From CAYPHY01 sp964410625 (GTDB lineage: Bacteria; Chloroflexota; Anaerolineae; Promineifilales; Promineifilaceae), in NCBI GenBank assembly GCA_964410625.1, contig CAYPHY010000081.1, positions 1 through 6,849 on the forward strand: a stretch of DNA of 6,849 nucleotides, written 5' to 3'. The position numbers and the translations under genes were made by a program. The notes beneath the pieces are model-generated. The model had not been told where the DNA came from. It worked only from the letters and a program-made list of their open reading frames with translations, and ran no database searches. Within the stretch, counting starts at the first letter, position 1, and each line of letters starts with the position of its first letter. Positions 1-4,966 of the stretch are shown here, piece by piece.

Positions 1-25
1 CCGAAGACTCCGCTCGGAATGACAG
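1..25. repeat. End of a dispersed intergenic repeat (GTCATTCCGAGC type)
   Basis: Read on the minus strand, these bases start CTGTCATTCCGAGCGGAG. This resembles the GTCATTCCGAGCG...AG core that I remember as a short intergenic repeat scattered through many Chloroflexota, Acidobacteria and Bacteroidetes genomes. Only one end is in the window, so its full length and any dyad partner cannot be seen. The family assignment is from memory and was not searched. Confidence 0.45.
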
Positions 26-107
26 TTGTTCAAACTTTTGAAACAGTGTGCTAAATCTGGACTTGTTTTTTTGCATCGAATTTTCGCGAATGGAGCGAGT
101 TTCGCCT

Positions 108-135
108 GCGAATTTTAAACTGATTTTTAATTCGC
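108..135. repeat. Short inverted repeat upstream of the valS leader
   Basis: GCGAATT at 108-114 is the exact reverse complement of AATTCGC at 129-135, with a 14-base AT-rich spacer. Related CGCGAA and TTCGCC words lie just upstream (85-105). It could be the terminator of a gene beyond the left edge or a regulator site. It has no clear T-run on either strand that would settle this. Nothing else is recognised in 26-147. Confidence 0.25.
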
Positions 136-147
136 GTAATTCGTTGC

Positions 148-153
148 TAAAAT
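148..153 (+). promoter_or_regulatory. Possible -10 box of the valS leader transcript
   Basis: TAAAAT lies about 8 bases before the point where the T-box basal helix starts (about 161-166), which is where a -10 element would be expected. No good -35 hexamer is present: the best at 17-base spacing is TTTTAA at 125-130, with 3 of 6 matches to TTGACA. The call therefore rests on position more than on sequence. Confidence 0.3.
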
Positions 154-160
154 TTTTTCA

Positions 161-468
161 TAGACAAAGACGATGAATGGGAGTAGTAGGCGGCCGTTCG
201 GCCGATAGAGAGTAGAAGCCATTGGCTGGAAGCTTCTACAAGGTTTGATCCCGCCCAAGTCGCCCAGGAGTCCTTCTGCTGAATTAATTGGTTAACACGT
301 TTAAACGTGTTTCCTGTACCAGACGTGGAATTCATTCCACGGGTAAGCAGAAGCGGTTCAGCCCGTTAACGCTGCAATGAGTGCCGGTTTGGCCTGGGGC
401 TTGACCGGAATCAAGGTGGTACCACGTGAGATTGACGCTCTCGTCCTTGGAGGGATGAGGGCGTTTTT
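161..468 (+). promoter_or_regulatory. T-box riboswitch, valine specifier GUC, controlling valS
   Basis: This is a transcription-attenuation leader that senses uncharged tRNA-Val. Stem I has a basal helix (166-171 with 270-275) and a kink-turn GA motif (ATGA 173-176 opposite GGA 267-269). Helix TGGG/CCCA (178-181 with 263-266) follows, then the specifier loop with AGTAGTA on the 5' side (182-188) and CAAGTCG on the 3' side (256-262), then helix GGCGG/CCGCC (189-193 with 251-255). GTC at 259-261 is a valine codon, matching the gene downstream. The distal stem is GTAGAAGC/GCTTCTAC (211-218 with 231-238). Stem II is CTTCTGCT/AGCAGAAG (273-280 with 346-353) and encloses hairpins at 294-311 and 324-341. 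Stem III is CCGGT/ACCGG (384-388 with 404-408). The T-box sequence AAGGTGGTACCACG (413-426) can pair around its seven-base bulge with CGTCCTT (442-448) to form the antiterminator, which competes with the terminator. All of these elements follow the known T-box architecture. Confidence 0.95.
435..468 (+). terminator. Intrinsic terminator of the T-box attenuator
   Basis: ACGCTCTCGTCC (435-446) pairs with GGATGAGGGCGT (453-464) in a continuous 12-bp helix with two G-U pairs. The loop is TTGGAG, and the helix runs straight into TTTTT (464-468). The 5' strand includes CGTCCTT, which the T-box sequence captures in the alternative antiterminator. This is the mutually exclusive arrangement expected when charged tRNA-Val causes termination and uncharged tRNA allows readthrough into valS. 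Confidence 0.92.
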
Positions 469-504
469 GGTTTAGAAGAGAGAGATTGGAGAGTGGAGAT
501 TAGA

Positions 505-703
505 GATTGAGAGACTGGAAGACGGACAGACTACAGCGGATGGGGAAATAATCGGATATTAGGTTTATGCACATCCGTTTGTTTCTCTATCCGTTGTTGT
601 TTTAGGGATTGAGAGACTACAGGGAGACTACAGCGGATAAGGAAACAAACGGATATTAACTCTATACGTATCCGCTTATTTCTCCATCCGTTGTTGTCTC
701 TAT
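505..703. repeat. Two tandem ~100-bp hairpin repeats between the attenuator and valS
   Basis: Two copies begin with GATTGAGAGACT, at 505 and 607. Each carries a long dyad: copy 1 has arms 533-557 and 573-600, and copy 2 has arms 630-654 and 670-697. The arms share the words GCGGAT, GGAAA and CGGAT, and their right sides end CCGTTGTTGT. In copy 1 the 22-base arms pair with 17 Watson-Crick pairs, 4 G-U pairs and 1 mismatch. The hairpin start points are 97 bases apart. A purine-rich stretch (473-520) built of GAGATT and GAGAG words precedes them. No coding potential is seen. Together they put about 250 bases between the terminator and the valS start. They are probably members of a dispersed repeat family inserted in the leader, but this window alone cannot prove dispersal. 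Confidence 0.8.
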
Positions 704-716
704 TTGGAGAGATTCA

Positions 717-3398
717 ATGAGTGAAATGCCGAAAGCATATGATTTTAAAAGCACCGAGGAACGGCTCTACCAATGGTGGGAGGAGAATGGCTGGTTTAAA
801 CCGGAGGCACGGCCGCCGGATGCGGAGCCGTTTGTGATTTCCATTCCCCCGCCCAATGTGACCGGCGAACTACATATGGGCCATGCGATGTTTGTCGCGC
901 TGGAGGATTTGATGATCCGCCGGGCGCGGATGCAGGGACGGGCGGCGTTGTGGGTTCCGGGGACTGACCACGCCGGGATTGCGACGCAATTGCAGGTGAC
1001 GAAGCTGCTGGAGCGGGAAGGGACCTCGCCGCAGGAGATCGGCCGCGAAGCCTTTCTCGAACGCGCCTGGGCTTGGAAAGAGAAGTATGGCAGCCACATC
1101 ACCCGCCAGTTGCGCCGCCTGGGGGCGTCGTGTGATTGGGAGCGCGAACGCTTCACGCTCGATGAGGGGTTGTCGGCCGCCGTGCGCGAAGCCTTTGTGC
1201 GCCTCTACCGCATGGGGTTGATCTACCAGGACGAATATCTGGTGAACTGGTCGCCAGGGCTGCAAACGGCCGTCAGCGACCTGGAAGTGGAGTATAGCCA
1301 AGAGCAGGGCTTCCTCTATCACTTCAAGTACCGCCTTGAAGGGGGTGACTTCCTGCCGGTGGCGACGACGCGGCCGGAGACGATCCTCGGCGATACGGCG
1401 ATTGCCGTCCACCCGGAGGATGAACGGTATCAAGCGTATATCGGCCGGATGGCGTTGGTTCCGATTGTGGACCGACCGGTTCCGATCATCGCCGATGAGT
1501 ATGTTGACCCCGACTTTGCCGACGGGGTGCTGAAGGTGACGCCGGGGCATGACCCCAATGATTTTGAGATCGGCCGCCGTCATGGGTTGCCGATTTTGAA
1601 TGTGCTGAACAAAGATGCGACGATGAGCGCGGCCGCCGGGCCGTATGCGGGGCTGGACCGCTTCGTGGCGCGGGAACGGCTGTGGGCGGATATGGAAGCG
1701 GCTGGGTTAACGATCAAGAAGGAGCCGTACACACTCAATGTGCCGCGTAGCCAGCGCGGCGGCGAGATTGTCGAGCCGCTGGTCAGCAAGCAATGGTTTG
1801 TGGATGTGGAGCCGATGGCGAAGATGGCTTTGCAGGCGGTGCATAGCGGCCGTATCCGTATCATCCCCGACCACTTTGTGAAGATTTGGGACAACTGGCT
1901 GACCAACATTCGGCCGTGGTGCATCAGCCGCCAACTGTGGTGGGGACACCGTATCCCCGTGTGGACATGCACCGACTGCGGCAACCAGATGGTGGAGACA
2001 ATTGACCCAACGGCGTGCGACGTATGCGGCAGCCAACGGCTGGAGCAAGACCCCGATGTGTTGGATACCTGGTTCAGCAGCGGCTTGTGGCCGTTTTCGA
2101 CATTGGGTTGGCCGAAGCAGACGGCCGACTTGCAACGCTTCTATCCGACGGACGTGATGGAGACGGGGTATGACATCCTCTTTTTCTGGGTGGCGCGGAT
2201 GGTGATGGCCGGGGCATTGTTTACCAACGACATCCCCTTCCACACCGTCTACCTGCATGGGCTGGTGCGGGATGAGAACGGCCGCAAGATGAGCAAGACG
2301 CTGAACAACGTTACCGATCCGCTGGATGTGATCGCCGACTATGGCACGGATGCGCTCCGTTTCACCTTGCTGACCGGCGGCACGCCGGGGAATGATCTCA
2401 ATCTATCGTTGGATCGAGTTGCCAACAACCGCAACTTCGCCAATAAAATTTGGAATGCCACCCGCTTTGTGACGCGCAGTTTGGAACGGGTGACGGCCGC
2501 TGATGCGCTGGATGAGACGGCGTTGGAAGCAGGCTACAGCGCGGCCGACCGCTGGATTCTCACCCGCCTCAGCGAGACGGTGGCGACGGTAGATCGGCTG
2601 ATGGACAGCTACCAGTTTGGCGAAGCGGGGCGACAGGTGTATGAGTTTCTGTGGAATGAGTTCGCCGATTGGTATGTGGAGCTGGCGAAGGTGCAGTTGC
2701 GCGAAGGGGGCGCGGCCGCCTGGCGTACCCTGAGCGTGTTGCGTCGCGTGCTGGATGAGGCGTTGCGGCTGCTTCATCCCTACATCCCTTACGTGACCGA
2801 GGAGACGTGGCAGCAGCTCAAGCGGGCGTTTGTGGCCGCTGATGTGGGCATTGCGCCGCCGGAAGGGTGGAGCGAGGCGTTGATCATCGCTGATTGGCCA
2901 CAGGCGGGACAACCATATCCGCAGGCAGCGGCCGACTTTGAGCAACTGCGGGAATTGGTGCGCCGGATTCGTGCCGTCCGCGCCGAGCGTGGGGTGGAAC
3001 CGGGTCGCGCGATTGTCGCCCATCTGTCGGCGGGCAACAAGACAGACTTTTACAATGAGCATCGCGCCATCCTCGCTTTCCTGGCGCGGTTGGACGAGGA
3101 ACAACTGCGAATTGAGGAACGGCTGGAACCAACGGCCGATGCGGTGACGATTGCCCTCGGTGCGGTGACCTGTTATCTGCCGCTGGCCGATATGGTGGAC
3201 CTAGCGGCCGAGCGTGAGCGGTTGGAGAAGGAATTGGCGGAAACGGAAGGGCAGATCGGCCGTCTGACGGCGTTGCTGGCTGGGCCTTTTGCGGAGAAGG
3301 CGCCGGCGGCCGTAGTGCAGAAGGAACGGGAGAAGCTGGCGCAATTGGAAGCGGCGCGGGAGGAAGTGCGCGAACGACTGAGTGCGCTCGGCGGTTAG
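717..3398 (+). CDS. valS: Valyl-tRNA synthetase (ValRS)
   Basis: A cytoplasmic class Ia aminoacyl-tRNA synthetase that joins valine to tRNA-Val using ATP. Its 893 residues are a normal bacterial length. The HIGH signature is HMGH at 53-56, after the family motif PPPNVTG. The CP1 editing domain, which hydrolyses mischarged Thr-tRNA, carries TTRPETILGD (217-226) and HDPNDFEIGRRHG (278-290). A CxxC pair at 418/421 and another at 434/437 could bind zinc. The KMSKS loop is KMSKT at 524-528. The anticodon-binding helical domain covers about 608-760, and a C-terminal coiled coil that grips the tRNA about 829-893. The ATG at 717 has GGAGAG five bases upstream. A second ATG four codons on is less likely. 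Expression is expected to depend on the upstream T-box with its GUC specifier. No key residue is missing. The gene contains about 20 copies of CGGCCG. Confidence 0.98.
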   Translation: MSEMPKAYDFKSTEERLYQWWEENGWFKPEARPPDAEPFVISIPPPNVTGELHMGHAMFVALEDLMIRRARMQGRAALWVPGTDHAGIATQLQVTKLLEREGTSPQEIGREAFLERAWAWKEKYGSHITRQLRRLGASCDWERERFTLDEGLSAAVREAFVRLYRMGLIYQDEYLVNWSPGLQTAVSDLEVEYSQEQGFLYHFKYRLEGGDFLPVATTRPETILGDTAIAVHPEDERYQAYIGRMALVPIVDRPVPIIADEYVDPDFADGVLKVTPGHDPNDFEIGRRHGLPILNVLNKDATMSAAAGPYAGLDRFVARERLWADMEAAGLTIKKEPYTLNVPRSQRGGEIVEPLVSKQWFVDVEPMAKMALQAVHSGRIRIIPDHFVKIWDNWLTNIRPWCISRQLWWGHRIPVWTCTDCGNQMVETIDPTACDVCGSQRLEQDPDVLDTWFSSGLWPFSTLGWPKQTADLQRFYPTDVMETGYDILFFWVARMVMAGALFTNDIPFHTVYLHGLVRDENGRKMSKTLNNVTDPLDVIADYGTDALRFTLLTGGTPGNDLNLSLDRVANNRNFANKIWNATRFVTRSLERVTAADALDETALEAGYSAADRWILTRLSETVATVDRLMDSYQFGEAGRQVYEFLWNEFADWYVELAKVQLREGGAAAWRTLSVLRRVLDEALRLLHPYIPYVTEETWQQLKRAFVAADVGIAPPEGWSEALIIADWPQAGQPYPQAAADFEQLRELVRRIRAVRAERGVEPGRAIVAHLSAGNKTDFYNEHRAILAFLARLDEEQLRIEERLEPTADAVTIALGAVTCYLPLADMVDLAAERERLEKELAETEGQIGRLTALLAGPFAEKAPAAVVQKEREKLAQLEAAREEVRERLSALGG

Positions 3399-3424
3399 GC
3401 TAGGGGTATATTGGCGTATTCTTT

Positions 3425-3500
3425 TTAACTCAGAGGCACAGAGATGCAGAGACGCAGAGAAGACTGGATAACTCTTTGCGCCTCTGAGTCTCTGCGTTAA
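3425..3500. repeat. Dyad of CGCAGAGA-like octamers
   Basis: The left half reads in 8-base steps such as CTCAGAGG, CACAGAGA, TGCAGAGA and CGCAGAGA. The right half is its inverted counterpart (GCGCCTCT, GAGTCTCT, GCGTTAA). Both outer ends are TTAAC/GTTAA. I recognise this as a widespread intergenic repeat whose translations (such as NAETQRRKE or LCVSASLCL) litter databases as false proteins. It lies 26 bases after valS and could fold into a long hairpin that terminates or stabilises the valS transcript. No T-run follows it, so a terminator role is unproven. Confidence 0.75.
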
Positions 3501-3525
3501 ATATTTGGACATAGTTTAGGGAACC

Positions 3526-3843
3526 ATGACAAACAATGTGAGACCAACAGGCGTGACGGCCGACCGGCAGAATCGGGTGGTAACGATTGGCTGGAGTGAC
3601 GGCCGAGAGTGTGAGTATTCCTTTGCTGGGTTGCGGGCGATTTGCCCTTGTGTGGAGTGTCGCGGTGGTCATGCCAACATGGGGTATCCGGCCGATAAGG
3701 AGCTACTCCGCACGGCGCAGGATGATACGTTGACGTTAGAGCGGATTGACCCGGTTGGCAGCTACGCACTGCAGTTCACCTGGGGCGATGGACATTCGAC
3801 GGGTATCTACACCTGGCAGTATCTTTATGAGGCGTGTAGCTAA
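3526..3843 (+). CDS. DUF971 family protein (GBBH-like N-terminal domain)
   Basis: A 105-residue stand-alone protein of the DUF971 family (gamma-butyrobetaine hydroxylase-like N-terminal domain). Supporting motifs are IGWSDGRECEY (21-31), a LRAICPCVECRGG block (36-48) and GDGHSTGIYTWQYLY (87-101). In eukaryotic butyrobetaine hydroxylase the equivalent domain binds zinc through three cysteines and one histidine. Here C40, C42, C45 and H90 are all present, so metal binding is likely. Bacterial relatives are often found near or fused to Mrp/ApbC-type iron-sulfur carriers, but no such partner is visible here, so its role is open. The ATG at 3526 has AGGGA about six bases upstream. It follows valS on the same strand after 127 bases occupied mostly by a repeat. 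Its stop codon overlaps that of the antitoxin relic on the other strand. Three CGGCCG sites mark it as native. Confidence 0.88.
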   Translation: MTNNVRPTGVTADRQNRVVTIGWSDGRECEYSFAGLRAICPCVECRGGHANMGYPADKELLRTAQDDTLTLERIDPVGSYALQFTWGDGHSTGIYTWQYLYEACS

Positions 3844-3965
3844 GGGAATAGCTCATCTACTGATTGAAATACCTGCCCGCCGCCGTTCTCCAATTCTTTC
3901 ATCGCTTCCAGGGTATCGGCATTAGGGCGTCTGGAGGTGGATTGGAAGGGCAGCCCACCTTGATT
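3840..3965 (-). pseudogene. RelB/DinJ-type antitoxin relic, C-terminal half only
   Basis: Translating the minus strand from 3965 gives a 41-residue open stretch starting NQGGLPFQ, continuing with PNADTLEAMKELENGGG, and ending FQSVDELFP and TAG. The order of these elements (a GLPF turn, then xNAxTxxAxxE, then a GGG...FxSVxELF tail) is that of the C-terminal half of RelB/DinJ-family antitoxins. The frame is closed by TAG at 3968-3966, and no start codon or ribbon-helix-helix N-terminus is present. The piece is therefore a decayed remnant rather than a working gene. No toxin follows: the next gene in its direction is the convergent DUF971 gene, and the two stop codons overlap. Assignment is from motif memory. 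Confidence 0.7.
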
Positions 3966-3982
3966 CTAGGGATGTAAGCAGG

Positions 3983-4014
3983 TTCAATAACGATAAATAT
4001 GTGGGTACAATTGT
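3983..4014 (+). promoter_or_regulatory. Possible promoter and operator of the TA operon
   Basis: TTCAAT (3983-3988) and TACAAT (4006-4011) are separated by 17 bases. The second matches the -10 consensus at 5 of 6 positions, the first matches TTGACA at only 3 of 6. The palindrome ACAATTGT (4007-4014) overlaps the -10 box. Phd-family antitoxins autorepress by binding short palindromes in this position, so it is a candidate operator. A start near 4018 would leave a very short leader before the ribosome site AAGGAG at 4023-4028. Confidence 0.35.
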
Positions 4015-4035
4015 GGCCGCAAAAGGAGCATAAGG

Positions 4036-4299
4036 ATGTTATCCATTGGTGTACGTGAGTTTAAGGATCAAATCAATAGTGTGTTGAGGCGAGTACGTAC
4101 CAAGGGGGAAATCGTCGAAATCACCTATTACGGGCAGGCAGTGGCGCAATTGGTTCCGGTGGTCAACGATGCTCCTTCAAAGCAATCAATTGACGCGATT
4201 TTAACCGACTTTGATAGCCTTGCGGCTGAAATTGGGCAGGCATGGCAGGGAAGCCCATCTGCTTTAGAGGCAATTGAAGAAGTAAGGCGCGATCTATAA
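4036..4299 (+). CDS. Phd/YefM-family antitoxin
   Basis: An 87-residue antitoxin of the Phd/YefM family, expected to neutralise the toxin encoded next to it and to repress the operon. The N-terminal half (1-43) has the family pattern: IGVREFKDQINSVLRRV, a charged turn, then IVEITYYGQAVAQLVPV. This is the alpha/beta fold that dimerises and binds DNA. The C-terminal half (about 50-87) is an acidic, helical tail ending EAIEEVRRDL, typical of the toxin-binding segment in Phd proteins paired with VapC. AAGGAG at 4023-4028 sits seven bases before the ATG, which supports this start. The stop codon shares one base with the toxin start (TAATG), a sign of translational coupling. The gene begins a G+C-poor cluster. 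Confidence 0.9.
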   Translation: MLSIGVREFKDQINSVLRRVRTKGEIVEITYYGQAVAQLVPVVNDAPSKQSIDAILTDFDSLAAEIGQAWQGSPSALEAIEEVRRDL

Positions 4300-4697
4300 T
4301 GGTTGTTGACGCCGGTATCTTTGTCAGCTATTTGTTGCCACGAGACGATCATCATACCCGTTGCCGTGATTGGATGAGGCAACAGTTGTCCGAAGGAGCC
4401 TACTTTGTTGCTCCAATCATCTTGTTGACCGAAGTTGGCGGGGCAATTGCCCGCCGTGCAAGCAGCAATTTGGGGCGACGGGCGGTTAGCCAGTTACAGC
4501 AGCTACCCGGCTTGAGACTGTTGCCGGTAGACCATTCGTTAGGGGTTTTGGCTACCGAATTGGCTATTGAGTTAAGGCTTCGTGGTGCTGATGCTATCTA
4601 CGTGGCGACGGCCGAGCGACTCAACATTCCTCTAGCTGCCCTGGATAGAGAACAACAAGAACGGGCAAAATCTCGTGTCTCTGTCGTAGTTCTCTAG
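4299..4697 (+). CDS. vapC: VapC-like PIN-domain toxin (ribonuclease)
   Basis: A 132-residue PIN-domain protein, the toxin of the TA pair. VapC toxins are Mg-dependent endoribonucleases that usually cut tRNA or rRNA; the target here is unknown. The conserved acidic residues are all present: D4 in MVVDAG, E45 in LLTEVGGA, D98 in LRGADAIYVATA, and D116 in LAALDREQ. The length is normal for the family and no disruption is seen, so the enzyme is probably active. Its ATG overlaps the antitoxin stop by one base and it has no separate strong ribosome site, as expected for coupled translation. The one CGGCCG of the cluster is here (about 4605-4612), inside the codons for ATAERL. The partner is of the Phd/YefM type rather than a VapB ribbon-helix-helix or AbrB protein, a known combination. 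Confidence 0.92.
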   Translation: MVVDAGIFVSYLLPRDDHHTRCRDWMRQQLSEGAYFVAPIILLTEVGGAIARRASSNLGRRAVSQLQQLPGLRLLPVDHSLGVLATELAIELRLRGADAIYVATAERLNIPLAALDREQQERAKSRVSVVVL

Positions 4698-4701
4698 CTC
4701 A

Positions 4702-4938
4702 ATGATGCAGATTTATAAGGGACTTCCCTCGGCGAAGTGGAAGCGATATAGACTGCTAAGAATCCGAAAGGTAGCGGGAACACTTACGGAAGCTGGATAT
4801 GAAGAACTTTTGGCTATCAATGATGAAATTGAGCTTGCCAATGCACAACGATTGGAAGCTTTAGATAAGTTAGCTGCTCTAAGAGGGGTATCGGTTCGGG
4901 AATTGATGGTTTCGCTTGGGCTTGCCAGCCCAGTATGA
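4702..4938 (+). CDS. Small helical protein, third gene of the TA operon
   Basis: A 78-residue charged protein with no signal peptide or membrane segment. The N-terminus (about 9-24) is basic (AKWKRYRLLRIRK). TLTEAGYEELLAINDEIEL (27-45) reads as two helices, and RLEALDKLAALRGVSVRELM (50-69) as a long helix followed by a short helical hairpin. I remember similar short proteins with the pattern LTxxExxELLxLxDxIE...LAxLRGVSxxxLM as common hypothetical genes in Cyanobacteria and Chloroflexota, often near TA genes, but I cannot name a function. It starts four bases after the toxin stop. Two ATGs (4702 and 4705) are possible, and neither has a clear ribosome site, so it is probably coupled to vapC. 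A third TA component, such as a chaperone or extra regulator, is possible but unproven. Confidence 0.72.
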   Translation: MMQIYKGLPSAKWKRYRLLRIRKVAGTLTEAGYEELLAINDEIELANAQRLEALDKLAALRGVSVRELMVSLGLASPV

Positions 4939-4951
4939 AAAGATTTCATTT

Positions 4952-4959
4952 AAAGGGGG
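4952..4959 (+). promoter_or_regulatory. Ribosome binding site that fixes the nuclease start
   Basis: AAAGGGGG lies seven bases before the ATG at 4967. The same frame stays open back to an ATG at 4916, but that codon is inside the preceding gene, lacks a ribosome site, and would add 17 non-membrane residues before the transmembrane helix. The 4967 start is therefore preferred. Confidence 0.75.
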
Positions 4960-4966
4960 CAATAAA

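Noticed and set aside
147..335. 62-codon minus strand open frame in the left region
   Set aside because: It lies entirely across the T-box stem I and stem II, has no family motif, and its sequence is explained by the RNA structure on the other strand.
505..703. CRISPR array
   Set aside because: Only two units, each about 100 bases and similar throughout, with no unique spacers of regular length and no cas genes. It is a tandem hairpin repeat.
870..3104. Long open frames on the minus strand inside valS (up to 237 codons)
   Set aside because: They are frames opposite a G+C-rich coding sequence, rich in R, H, P and A with no recognisable domain or ribosome site. valS itself is intact.
3425..3500. 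CRISPR or tRNA-like element
   Set aside because: The 8-base period and inverted halves fit a simple repeat dyad. There is no cloverleaf or spacer pattern.
3201..3769. Minus strand frames of 80-103 codons across the valS end, the octamer repeat and DUF971
   Set aside because: Their peptides (NAETQRRKE, LCVSASLCL) are the usual false translations of the CGCAGAGA repeat, joined to antisense of real genes.
4916..4966. Upstream start for the nuclease gene, adding 17 residues
   Set aside because: It lies inside the preceding gene without a ribosome site. The ATG at 4967 has AAAGGGGG at good spacing and begins right before the membrane helix.
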